NCBI GenBank assembly: GCA_036675475.1
Contig: JAKFEY010000020.1
Location: 1-64,000 of the forward strand
Source: JALYRV01 sp036675475
Lineage (GTDB): Bacteria; Acidobacteriota; Vicinamibacteria; Vicinamibacterales; SCN-69-37
Reading direction: 5' to 3'
Length of the DNA: 64,000 nt
Positions 32,959 to 41,008 of the stretch are shown here, in pieces. The notes beneath the pieces were generated by a model that was given only the letters and a program-made list of their open reading frames with translations, was not told where the DNA came from and did not search any database. Position numbers and translations under genes: made by a program. Position 1 is the first letter of the stretch. Each line of letters opens with the position of its first letter.

Positions 32959-33198
32959 ATGAAGAAATATATTCATGCGCGGTTGAGCAGCCAGGTGCGT
33001 GAGACGCTGGAGGACCTCAAGGCGGCCACCGGCGCGACCGAATCGGAGCTTGTGCGGCAAGGGCTCGAGCTCGTCGCCGAGCGGTACCGCGCGCGGCCCT
33101 CCGCACTCGATCTGGCCGGCGACAGCGTGGGGAAGGTGCGCGGCGCGCCCCGCGACCTCTCGACCAGCGCCAGACACCTCGACGGCTTCGGCGAATGA
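32959..33198 (+). CDS. VapB-like antitoxin
   Basis: A 79-residue protein: MKKYIHARLSSQVRETLEDLKAATGATESELVRQGL is a ribbon-helix-helix-type DNA-binding region, and the C-terminal half is polar and likely the toxin-neutralising tail. It precedes the PIN toxin with a 4-nt overlap (ATGA), the normal order for VapBC. I chose ATG 32959; an in-frame GTG lies at 32944. The operator candidate is immediately upstream. Confidence 0.75.
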   Translation: MKKYIHARLSSQVRETLEDLKAATGATESELVRQGLELVAERYRARPSALDLAGDSVGKVRGAPRDLSTSARHLDGFGE

Positions 33199-33608
33199 AT
33201 CGTCCCGGCGTGCTTCTCGACACCGGACCGATCGTGGCGCTGCTGTCGAAGAACGATCGGCACCACGCGCGCGCCGCGGCGGCATTCGCGGCATGCGCCC
33301 CCCCGTTTCGCACCTGCGAGGCGGTGGTTGCGGAGGCCTGTTTTCTGATGCGCCGGGCCAGTCGAACCGGACCGGCCGAGGTGGTGCGGCTCGCCACGCG
33401 AGGCGTCTTCGAAATTGCGTTATCCGCGGGGGACGAATTGTCCGCGCTGGCCACGCTCTTCGAGCGTTACACCGATCGGCCGATTTCGTTCGCCGATGCC
33501 TGTCTGATCCGCTGCGCGGAGTTGCACGACGAGCCGCGCATCCTCACGTTCGACGATGACTTCGACGTCTATCGGTGGGACCGGCGGCGGAAGTTCGAGC
33601 GGCTGTAG
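33195..33608 (+). CDS. VapC-like PIN-domain toxin
   Basis: A 137-residue PIN-domain protein with the acidic residues of the metal site: D9 in VLLDTGPIV, E47 in AVVAEACFL, D101 in SFADACLI, and D120/D121 in LTFDDDF. VapC toxins are ribonucleases that cut tRNA or rRNA and are held inactive by VapB. The small upstream gene supports this role. Confidence 0.85.
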   Translation: MNRPGVLLDTGPIVALLSKNDRHHARAAAAFAACAPPFRTCEAVVAEACFLMRRASRTGPAEVVRLATRGVFEIALSAGDELSALATLFERYTDRPISFADACLIRCAELHDEPRILTFDDDFDVYRWDRRRKFERL

Positions 33609-33660
33609 ATCCGCCCGCCCGGGCCACCTGCGAGGCGGTCGAAGGCTACAATTCCGTTAC

Positions 33661-33734
33661 GCGCCCGTAGCTCAGTTGGATAGAGCACCGGCCTTCTAAG
33701 CCGGGGGTCCCAGGTTCGAGCCCTGGCGGGCGCG
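33661..33734 (+). tRNA. tRNA-Arg (TCT)
   Basis: Plus-strand cloverleaf: acceptor GCGCCCG/CGGGCGC, anticodon loop CTTCTAA (anticodon TCT), T-loop GTTCGAGCC. CCA is not encoded. TACAAT about 10 bp upstream could be its promoter -10. Confidence 0.96.
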
Positions 33735-34016
33735 CTTGCCTGAGTTCCGACCCGCCTGCGTCGCGGCCCGCCATCTCGCGGCTCGCGCAACACACCTCCG
33801 GCAGATCTCGCTGCCCCCGTTTCCACCAGCGCACATCGACCTGCCCTGTGCGCGGGCGTCTCGCACGTGTGCCCCACGCGCACAGGTGTGCGCCTTCTCA
33901 CCTTTCTGGGATCTCTGTAAAGCCTTCTATTTACTGGGTTTCTTCCTCGACGACCGTCCGGCACGGCTCCCGCAGTAGCGAGGTGCGCGGGATTGGCCGC
34001 TGAGGAAGAAGAAGTC

Positions 34017-34497
34017 ATGAAGAAGTTCTGGATCGCCTGTGTCGTCGCCGTCGCCCTCTTCGTTCCGGCCGTTGCTCAGGCCCAGAACCCGCTCAGCTCG
34101 GACATTCGCACGCGCGCGCTGCTGGCCGTCGACACCGCCACCGTGCGGGCGACGCCCGCCGCCATCGACGCACGTGATCTCGAACGGCGGTTGTTCGGGG
34201 AAAAGCGGTCGTCCGTCCTCTTGTCACTGTATGGCTCGCTCGCCGCTCTGAACGCCGCCGATGTCATCACGACACGGAAAGCCATCGCCCGGGGCGGACA
34301 TGAACTGAATCCGATCATGCAGGACGCGGCGGGCAACACGATGGTGATGTCCGGCGTCAAGGTCGCCACGACCGCCGCGAGTCCTCATGATCGATCGGAT
34401 CGGCAAGAAGAACCGCCGCGCAGGTGTGATTACCGCACTCGTGGCCAACGGATTGATGGCCGCCGTCGTCGCACACAACGTCCGCCAGCTGCGCTGA
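34017..34497 (+). pseudogene. Exported small membrane-type protein with a frameshift
   Basis: The first part (34017 to about 34380) encodes a signal peptide (FWIACVVAVALFVPAVAQAQ) and a conserved-looking stretch ALNAADVITTRKAIARGG. It then loses sense and becomes Arg-rich. Skipping one nucleotide near 34380 restores a hydrophobic continuation (GVITALVANGLMAAVVAHN) with a stop at 34495-34497, giving 159 residues. This fits small DUF5658-like Acidobacteria proteins, although that label is tentative. Either a real frameshift mutation, a programmed shift, or a sequencing indel is possible. A GAGGAAG site precedes the ATG. Confidence 0.65.
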
Positions 34498-34596
34498 CCG
34501 CTCCACGTCGGTGAGCGTAAGGGCGGCTGCCGTATCGGCCGCAACGGGGGCACGCACGCCCCGCGCGGCCAGGCAGCGCCGGAGCCCTGGCGGCCC

Positions 34597-36351
34597 TCAC
34601 TTCCCGCCGGCGTGCATCGCCATCAGCAGAATCGCCGACGCCGTGCCATCCATCGTCGGCTCGTTGGTCGAGTAGTCCTGCCAGTCGTCGTGATACACGG
34701 CCTGCTCACTCTGGAAATCCGCGAAGGCGTCGGGACGCGAGAGCGCCACGCCTTTGAGCGACGCGAAGATTGAGGAGTGCACGGGCCCGTCGACCAGCCC
34801 GCCGGCAACCATCTGCTTTGTGAGCTGGAACCAGGGGATGTGCACGTCGGCCGGCGAGACCGCGCCGATGCCGGTGAACATGGACGCGCCCCAGGGATTG
34901 GCGCCAAACAGCCAGTCGCGCTGCCGCGCGGTGAACGCGCGATAGGCGCGCGAGCCCGTCATGCGCTCGTACAGCATGCCCTGCGTGGCGAGCGCGACCA
35001 CGAGGTTGTTCGAGCACCAGATGAAGGGCACGCCGATGCGCCACGGATTGCGCGCGCCCATGGCGACCGACGCGTCGAGGCCCGTCTTGTAATACGCGGG
35101 GAAGCCGGCCCGATAGTGGCCCGCGTTCATGAAGGGATAGAACTCGTAGTGCAGCGCCGTGTCGCGCCCCATCCATGATGTGGCGCCGATCCGGCGCGCA
35201 TACCGCGCGGCGTCGGCGCGATACGAGGCGTCGCCGGTGGCGCGATGCAGCTCCGACGCGCCCCATTCCATGTCGTCGGCCCACGTGTTCTCGTTGTAGC
35301 GATACGGGGAGCTGTACGAGTTGCCCTGCTGCACGCCTTCCTGCTTCTTGCCGAGGGCGTAGACCTCGCGCGCGGCGCGAAGGCAGCGGCGGGCGAAGGC
35401 CGCCTCGCGCGGATCGTCCTTCCAGATCTGATACGCCAGCGCCATCGCGGCCGCGTAACGGCCCGCGATGTTGGCCACGCCGGTCGACTCGCTCTTGTAC
35501 TTGCCCACGCCCTGCGGCGCGCCGGTCGCGAAATAGGTGACGCGATAGCTGCCCTTGCCCCAGCCATAGTCGGACTGATCGTCCTGCGGCAGGCGCCATC
35601 CTGAGTGATCGCGATCGTCGGCAACCATGTGATACAGCTCGCCGGCCGACGGATGCAGGCGCAGCATCCAGTCGAGTCCCCACCGCGCCTCGTCAAGCAC
35701 GTCGGGCCGGCCGTTGGCCGCCGGCTGGCCGAGATCGTTCGTGCGGTCGTTCCAGAACTGCGGCGCGATGCGATAGGCGAGCAGCAGCTGCGCCGTCGCA
35801 TTGCTCGACGTGATCAGGTACTTGAGGGTGTCGCCGGCGTCGTGCCATCCCCCGTGCGCGGGCAGGAAGCTGCCGGCCGGGCGCGGCCCGTCGACGGTGC
35901 GCCCATCGAAACGGTGACAGACCACGTCGAGGAAGGGGTTGTAGCCGCAGCGCTGCGACCGCATGAAGCCGAGCATCAGGTCGGCGGCGCCGGCAAACAC
36001 GCCGGGGCCAATCTCGAACGGATGCGACTCGACGCCACCGATGCGCACGCGATAGTGGCCCGGCGCGCGCACCGCCGAGAAATCGAGATCGGCATGCGAG
36101 GTGAAGCGCCCCCACGCCTGCGCGCCGCCGCGCGCCACGGCGCCTCGATGGACGATGGCGCCCGCCGCATCGACGACTTCGAACCGGTCGGGGATCGCAC
36201 CGGCCGAAAACGCGACCGCGATCTTCGAATCGCCCGGCAGGTATCCCAGCTGGCTGGCGCGCACGTGAAGGGTGTCGGCCTGCCCCGGCGCGAATGCGGA
36301 AGCGCCGGCCAGGGCGAGGACAAGTCGCGCAATGCGAAGCATGCGCGCCAT
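34597..36351 (-). CDS. Secreted GH9 cellulase with Ig-like N-terminal domain
   Basis: A 584-residue family 9 glycoside hydrolase, an inverting beta-1,4-glucanase. After the signal peptide (ending near GQA) an Ig-like CelD_N domain (residues ~27-115) precedes the (alpha/alpha)6 catalytic domain: GGWHDAGD with D171 and D174, and NEPTMDG with the catalytic Glu E564 near the C-terminus. The length is normal for theme-D enzymes; no dockerin or binding module is seen. It pairs with the GH6 gene 3 kb away. An internal ATG three codons downstream of 36351 is an alternative start. Confidence 0.94.
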   Translation of the reverse strand: MARMLRIARLVLALAGASAFAPGQADTLHVRASQLGYLPGDSKIAVAFSAGAIPDRFEVVDAAGAIVHRGAVARGGAQAWGRFTSHADLDFSAVRAPGHYRVRIGGVESHPFEIGPGVFAGAADLMLGFMRSQRCGYNPFLDVVCHRFDGRTVDGPRPAGSFLPAHGGWHDAGDTLKYLITSSNATAQLLLAYRIAPQFWNDRTNDLGQPAANGRPDVLDEARWGLDWMLRLHPSAGELYHMVADDRDHSGWRLPQDDQSDYGWGKGSYRVTYFATGAPQGVGKYKSESTGVANIAGRYAAAMALAYQIWKDDPREAAFARRCLRAAREVYALGKKQEGVQQGNSYSSPYRYNENTWADDMEWGASELHRATGDASYRADAARYARRIGATSWMGRDTALHYEFYPFMNAGHYRAGFPAYYKTGLDASVAMGARNPWRIGVPFIWCSNNLVVALATQGMLYERMTGSRAYRAFTARQRDWLFGANPWGASMFTGIGAVSPADVHIPWFQLTKQMVAGGLVDGPVHSSIFASLKGVALSRPDAFADFQSEQAVYHDDWQDYSTNEPTMDGTASAILLMAMHAGGK

Positions 36352-36387
36352 TCTACGCGCGGGCCGATGCCGCGATACATTTGAAGG

Positions 36388-37227
36388 ATGGCAAAGACGA
36401 AGTTGCTCTCAGGCGGCAACCCGCAAATCGCGAAAGCCGACGGCAACGCGCCGGTGCAGGCCTACATCGCGGCCATGCCGGGGTGGAAACGTGGCGTCGG
36501 CAAGCGGCTCGACGCGCTGATCACCCGCACCGTGCCGGGCGTGCAGAAGGCCGTGAAGTGGAACTCGCCGTTCTACGGCATCGAGGGCCGCGGATGGTTC
36601 CTGTCGTTCCATGTCTTCACGCGCTACGTGAAGGTGACGTTCTTCCGCGGCAGCGACTTGCGGCCGGCGCCACCGGGGCCGAGCAAGGACAAGCACGTGC
36701 GCTATCTCGACATTCACGAAGACGATGAGTTCGACGAGAAGCAGATCGCGTCGTGGGTGAAACAGGCGGCGGCGCTGCCAGGCTGGATGGCGGCTTCGCC
36801 GAAGCCGAAAGCCGCAAAGCCGAACGCCGCAAAGCTGAACGCCGCGAAGTCGCAGGAGTCGCGCGCCGGTGACTGGCGCAAAGAGACGCTCGACCGCATG
36901 CGCGCGCTGATTCTGGAAGCCGATCCAGCGATGACCGAAGAGCGCAAGTGGCGCAAGCCCACTAATCCGGCAGGCGTCCCCGTCTGGTCTCACCACGGCA
37001 TCGTCTGCACCGGCGAGACGTACAAGAACGCCGTGAAGCTGACGTTCGCGTACGGCGCCGAGCTTCCCGATCCGTCGCGCCTTTTCAACGCCAGCCTGGA
37101 CGGCAACATGCGGCGCGCCATCGATATCGGTGAGGGCGAAGCGGTCAACGCGCGCGCGTTCAAGGCGCTCGTGAAGGCGGCCGTCGCCCGCAACGCCGCA
37201 GCCGCGAAGAAAAAGGACGGACGATGA
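36388..37227 (+). CDS. Tandem DUF1801 domain protein
   Basis: The 279-residue protein contains two copies of the DUF1801 (YdhG-like) fold: the first around residues 20-130 (KAVKWNSPFYGIEGRGWFLSF) and the second around 165-265 (KWRKPTNPAGVPVWSHHGIVC). A linker of Lys/Ala/Pro/Asn repeats (KAAKPNAAKLNAAK) joins them. DUF1801 proteins are usually single domain, so this is a fusion. The function is unknown. TACATT lies 6 nt before the ATG, which suggests a leaderless transcript. The following gene overlaps by 4 nt. Confidence 0.8.
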   Translation: MAKTKLLSGGNPQIAKADGNAPVQAYIAAMPGWKRGVGKRLDALITRTVPGVQKAVKWNSPFYGIEGRGWFLSFHVFTRYVKVTFFRGSDLRPAPPGPSKDKHVRYLDIHEDDEFDEKQIASWVKQAAALPGWMAASPKPKAAKPNAAKLNAAKSQESRAGDWRKETLDRMRALILEADPAMTEERKWRKPTNPAGVPVWSHHGIVCTGETYKNAVKLTFAYGAELPDPSRLFNASLDGNMRRAIDIGEGEAVNARAFKALVKAAVARNAAAAKKKDGR

Positions 37228-37664
37228 CGAGCCGCGTGATTCAGGAAGGCGATCAGAAGACGTACATGGTGGTGTTCGAGGCGGGCGAGGAAGTCACGGC
37301 GGGCCTGCTCGCGTTTGCCAACGAACAGCATCTGTCGGCCGCGCACCTCACCGCGATCGGCGCCTTCGAGCGCGTGACGCTCGCGTTCTTCGATCTCCAG
37401 ACGAAGGAGTACCGGAAGATTCCGGTCAACGAGCAGGTGGAGCTGCTCTCGCTCACCGGCAACATCGCCCTCGATGAAGAGAACAAGCCGAAGCTCCATG
37501 CGCACGTCGTCATCGGCAAAGCCGACGGCACGGCGCATGGCGGGCACCTGCTCGAGGCGTATGCACGGCCCACGGTCGAGGCCGTCGTGGTGGCATCGTC
37601 GGGCAGCCTGCGCCGCCGGATGCGTCCGGAGTTCGGTCTCGCGCTGCTCGATCTCTCCGACTAG
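37224..37664 (+). CDS. PPC (DUF296) domain protein
   Basis: A 146-residue protein of the plants-and-prokaryotes-conserved (PPC/DUF296) domain: VFEAGEEVTAGLLAFA, LTAIGAFERVTLAFFD, SLTGNIALDEENKPKLHAHVVIG, GGHLLEAYARPTVEAV. In plants this domain sits beside AT-hooks; in bacteria it stands alone as a trimer with a possible metal site at the HAH/GH residues. The role is unknown. The start ATG overlaps the stop of the DUF1801 gene (ATGA). Confidence 0.87.
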   Translation: MTSRVIQEGDQKTYMVVFEAGEEVTAGLLAFANEQHLSAAHLTAIGAFERVTLAFFDLQTKEYRKIPVNEQVELLSLTGNIALDEENKPKLHAHVVIGKADGTAHGGHLLEAYARPTVEAVVVASSGSLRRRMRPEFGLALLDLSD

Positions 37665-37689
37665 CGCGCTATCGCGCCGGCGCGGCGAG

Positions 37690-39570
37690 CTATCGCACCG
37701 ACAGGCGGAACGCCGCCATCTCCTGGCCGTTGCGCACGAGCAACAGGTCGCCTGTCACCACCGGATGGTTCCAGGTCTTGCCCTCGAGCGCGGGCACTTT
37801 CGCGATTTCGGTGAACTTGTCGGGCGTGGCGCTCACGAGCACGAGCTCGCCGTCCTCCGAAAGCACGAGCAGCAGATCCTGATCGGGCAGCAGCACCATC
37901 TGGCCGTTGCCGTACCGTCCGCCCTTCCACTTGCGCTTGCCGTCGGAGAGGTCGATGCTCGCCAGGATGTTGCCGTCGAAGCCGTACGCGTGGCCTTCGT
38001 GTACGACGTAGTCATTGAAGTACGGTTTCAAGCCGTTCGACGTCCAGCGATCCTCGACCATCCACTTGCCGTCGCGCTGTTTTGGCGCGATGCGCTGCAT
38101 GTTGTTGCCGCCCGTCATGCCATTGCCGCTGACGAGCAGGCTGCCGTCAGGCATGATGGCCGGCTGCACGATCGCGCTGCCGTCCAGGGTCCGGCGCCAG
38201 AGTTCGGTACCGTCATCCGGGTTGACTCCTACGGCGCCGCCCGCACTCAGGAACACGACCTGTGTGACGCCGTCGATGGTCATCAGATGCGGCGAGCTGT
38301 AGCCGCCGCCCGTCGACGCCATCATCCAGCGCAGCGTGCCGGTGCCGCGCTCATACGCCGCAAGCGCGCCCGAGGCCGCGACGATGACGAGATCGCCGGT
38401 CACCAGGGGCGATGCCGCGAAGCCCCATCCCGGCGTTTCCACCTTGGTGTCGGCCGACACGTTGCGCGTCCAGATCACCGCGCCCGTACGGGCATTGAGG
38501 GCGTTCACGATGCCGGTGGCGCCGAGGGAGTAGAGGCGTCCGCCGCTCAGCGTGGGCGTGGCGCGCGGGCCGGCGCCGCCATTCGATTCGTAGAACCGCA
38601 CCGGATCGCCATGGCGCCACACGGCCTCGCCGGTCGACACTTTGTAGCAGGACACGATCTCCTGCTCGCCACGCTGTTCCTGCGTGTAGAGCAGATCGCC
38701 CTGCACCGCGAATGACGACCAGCCAGGTCCGATCGGCTTGCGCCACACCGCCGCAGGCGGCGACGCCGTCCAGTCGCTCGCGATGCGCAGGCCGGGAATG
38801 GCGCCGTTGCGGAGCGGGCCGCGGAAGCCAGGCCAGGCGGCGGGTTCGAGAGGTTCGAGGGGTTCGAGGGGTTCGACAGGTTCGGATTCGGGTTCGGCAG
38901 GTTCGCCGGGTTCCGCAGGTTCGCCGGGTTCCGCAGGTTCCGGCACGCCGGGGCGATCGACTGGTGTCGGTTCGATGCGCGCGGCGGTGGGCGGCGCGGG
39001 TAGCGTCTCGTGCTGTGTCTGGGCCAGCAGGCGCTGTTCGGGCGTCGGGGTCCAGCGCAGGTGGAAGTCGGAGCCGAGCAGGTTGTTGGCGACGCCGCCG
39101 GTGCGCAGCAGCGTCCACAGGCCGGCGCCGATGATCACGGCGGCGGCGACGACGACGCGTCGCGCGGTTGCCGGCATGCGGCGCGCGGCGACGACGCCGA
39201 GGACGAGCGCGAGGGCGGCGCTCGAGGGGCCGTACATCACGAAGAGCATGCCCATGCCGCCGCCGGCAATCGATACGTGCAGCAGCGGGTACGTCGCAGC
39301 GAGCGCCGCGGTCAGGAGTACGAAGATGCCGAGCCGCTCTTTTCCAGGCGCGCGGCTCAGGAACAGCCACCACACGAGGATCGCGAGCGTCGCGACCATC
39401 GACGCCATCAGGCCTGCCAGTGCGAGGTCGGGCAGTACGGCCGGCAGTACGAGACGGCCAATGACGAGCACGGCCGCGGCGGCAACGCCCGGCCAGAGTC
39501 GGAGCGGCTTTTCAGTTGTCACAGGTGTTCCGCTTAGACGGCCGCCGGCATCCGCGGGTTCCACTTGCAT
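37690..39570 (-). CDS. PQQ-like beta-propeller membrane protein
   Basis: The 626-residue protein has an N-terminal membrane part with about four or five helices (residues ~28-150), a linker of repeated xEP triplets, and then a propeller (~260-626) made of PQQ-type repeats such as VNALNARTGAVIW and GVNPDDGTELWRR. Such proteins may be dehydrogenases needing PQQ or scaffolds; no clear active-site motif is visible. I prefer ATG 39570; a GTG at 39603 would add 11 residues. The linker is encoded by 9-bp tandem repeats (38842-38942) that could expand or contract. Confidence 0.8.
   Translation of the reverse strand: MQVEPADAGGRLSGTPVTTEKPLRLWPGVAAAAVLVIGRLVLPAVLPDLALAGLMASMVATLAILVWWLFLSRAPGKERLGIFVLLTAALAATYPLLHVSIAGGGMGMLFVMYGPSSAALALVLGVVAARRMPATARRVVVAAAVIIGAGLWTLLRTGGVANNLLGSDFHLRWTPTPEQRLLAQTQHETLPAPPTAARIEPTPVDRPGVPEPAEPGEPAEPGEPAEPESEPVEPLEPLEPLEPAAWPGFRGPLRNGAIPGLRIASDWTASPPAAVWRKPIGPGWSSFAVQGDLLYTQEQRGEQEIVSCYKVSTGEAVWRHGDPVRFYESNGGAGPRATPTLSGGRLYSLGATGIVNALNARTGAVIWTRNVSADTKVETPGWGFAASPLVTGDLVIVAASGALAAYERGTGTLRWMMASTGGGYSSPHLMTIDGVTQVVFLSAGGAVGVNPDDGTELWRRTLDGSAIVQPAIMPDGSLLVSGNGMTGGNNMQRIAPKQRDGKWMVEDRWTSNGLKPYFNDYVVHEGHAYGFDGNILASIDLSDGKRKWKGGRYGNGQMVLLPDQDLLLVLSEDGELVLVSATPDKFTEIAKVPALEGKTWNHPVVTGDLLLVRNGQEMAAFRLSVR
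38842..38942. repeat. 9-bp tandem repeats encoding an xEP linker
   Basis: About eleven degenerate 9-bp units of the form GGTTCGAGG or GGTTCSCCG run in frame through the PQQ-propeller gene. On the coding strand they give repeated Glu-Pro triplets (EPLEPLEP, EPAEPGEP). The copy number may vary between strains. Confidence 0.85.
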
Positions 39571-39644
39571 CAGCCTGGCGGCAGGCGTAGTCTCTGCGCA
39601 CACTCCCCACGGACACCTTTAACCCTTCGCAAAGGGAGGTCTTC

Positions 39645-40721
39645 GTGCGCCTCGATTCCGCCCGGGATCTGAAGCGGGAGCTGCTCGATCGCATCGTCAA
39701 TCCCATTGCCATGCGCACGGCTGAAGTGCGGACGGCCGGCGCGCGCGCGCTCCGCTCCGCCGCGCCGCCGCTCGACGGCGAGGACGCGTCGTTCGAGGGC
39801 ATGGGGGCGCACACGCTGGCGACCATTCCCGACATTCAACGCACGCTCGCGCTGGGTGTGGCGCCGTTCCGCCGCGAGTATCGCCTTGCCATTCGGCTGC
39901 AGAGGCCCGCCCTGCGCGACAGCGCGCTCGTCACGCACCTGATGCAGCAGGCGCGCGGCGAAGTCGACGTGCGGCTCGTCGGCCGCATCGACAAACGTGC
40001 CGCGGCCGCTTCGCCGCCGTGGTACCGGCGGAACACGCGGCCGCTGCTGATTGGCGCATCGGTCGGGCACGGCATGGTGACGGCCGGCACGATCGGCGCG
40101 TTCGTGCGGCGCGACGGCGCGACGTGCGTGCTGTCGAACAATCACGTGCTCGCGAATGAGGATCGCGCCTCGGCCGGCGACGCCATCCTGCAGCGCGCCA
40201 GGTTCGATGGCGGCAGGATGAGAACCGACGCAATCGCGCGGCTCGGCGCCACCGTGCGGCTCAAGCGCCGCGCCGCCAACGAGGTGGACGCCGCGCTGGC
40301 GGTGCTGAAAGACGGCGCGCGGTATGACGCGCGGCGGCTTCGCGCCATCGTGGGCGGACACGATCGCCGCCTGAACGGCCTCGGGCCCGAGTTCATCGAC
40401 GAGGGATCGATCGTCTACAAGATCGGCCGCACGACGGGCGCCACGAAAGGGCGCGTCACGGCGTTCGATCTCGACAACGTGGTGGTCAACTACGAGATCG
40501 GCAACCTGCGGTTCGACGGGCAGATCGAGATCGAAGGCATCGGCGCGCAGCCGTTCAGCGACGGCGGCGACAGCGGCGCGCTCATCGTCAACAGCCGGAT
40601 GCAGGCGGTGGCGCTCCTGTTTGCGGGCAGCGATACGGGCGGGCGGCGCGGCGGCGGGCTGACGTTTGCCAACCCGATCCACCGCGTGCTGGCCGATCTC
40701 GGGGCGGCGCTCTTGTCGTAG
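39645..40721 (+). CDS. Trypsin-like serine protease with N-terminal pro-like domain
   Basis: The 358-residue protein has a PA-clan catalytic triad: H167 in SNNHVLAN, D215 in EVDAALAV, S310 in GGDSGALI. There is no signal peptide; residues 60-118 (ALGVAPFRREYRLAIRL ... VDVRLVGRI) form a small alpha/beta region resembling the separate 73-residue protein encoded next door. Export by another route or an intracellular role are both possible. The start is GTG 39645 with GGGAGG upstream. It heads a unit with a small gene and an SGNH hydrolase gene. Confidence 0.8.
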   Translation: MRLDSARDLKRELLDRIVNPIAMRTAEVRTAGARALRSAAPPLDGEDASFEGMGAHTLATIPDIQRTLALGVAPFRREYRLAIRLQRPALRDSALVTHLMQQARGEVDVRLVGRIDKRAAAASPPWYRRNTRPLLIGASVGHGMVTAGTIGAFVRRDGATCVLSNNHVLANEDRASAGDAILQRARFDGGRMRTDAIARLGATVRLKRRAANEVDAALAVLKDGARYDARRLRAIVGGHDRRLNGLGPEFIDEGSIVYKIGRTTGATKGRVTAFDLDNVVVNYEIGNLRFDGQIEIEGIGAQPFSDGGDSGALIVNSRMQAVALLFAGSDTGGRRGGGLTFANPIHRVLADLGAALLS

Positions 40722-40750
40722 ATCGCGATCGAGGCGATCATGAGGCCGTC

Positions 40751-40972
40751 ATGCCTCAGGTGTCACTCGCGCGGGCGCAGGCGGCCAAGAAAGCGGCCGT
40801 GAAGCGCTTCGGCGGCCTCGCGCCGGTCACCGGTGTCGGGATCACACGCGTCGACGGCGCGTATGCCGTGAAGGTGAATCTGAGCGAGCCGGTCGAGCGC
40901 GGCACCCTGCCGTCGAGCATCGACGGCGTGCGGCTGTGCGTTGAAGTGATCGGCCGCATCCGCAAACGGTAG
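40751..40972 (+). CDS. Small protein resembling the protease N-terminal domain
   Basis: A 73-residue protein with a core VTGVGITRVDGAYAVKV and CVEVIGRIRK. This matches by eye the preceding protease's segment ending VDVRLVGRIDK, with a similar GV-hydrophobic strand, a spacer, and V-x-V-x-x-GRI at the end. It may be a free inhibitor or chaperone related to a protease propeptide. That role is inference. It starts 29 bp after the protease gene and is followed by a palindromic element. Confidence 0.6.
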   Translation: MPQVSLARAQAAKKAAVKRFGGLAPVTGVGITRVDGAYAVKVNLSEPVERGTLPSSIDGVRLCVEVIGRIRKR

Positions 40973-40979
40973 CGGGTAG

Positions 40980-40999
40980 CGCAGGCCTTTCGGCCTGCG
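40980..40999. repeat. TTTC-loop palindrome before SGNH gene
   Basis: CGCAGGCC-TTTC-GGCCTGCG preceded by GGTAG, of the same family as 5673. It lies 10 bp upstream of the SGNH hydrolase ATG, so it may form a hairpin near the ribosome-binding site. Confidence 0.75.
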
Positions 41000-41008
41000 G
41001 GAGGCTGC

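Noticed and set aside
33735..34016. A 282-bp gap after tRNA-Arg (TCT), with GTGTGCC/CGCACAGG-like short repeats.
   Set aside because: The short repeats do not form a convincing dyad, and no open frame has a start signal; I see no feature beyond the leader of the frameshifted gene.
38842..38942. Tandem repeats that might suggest a CRISPR-like array.
   Set aside because: Units are 9 bp, contiguous, without spacers and in frame with the PQQ-propeller gene.
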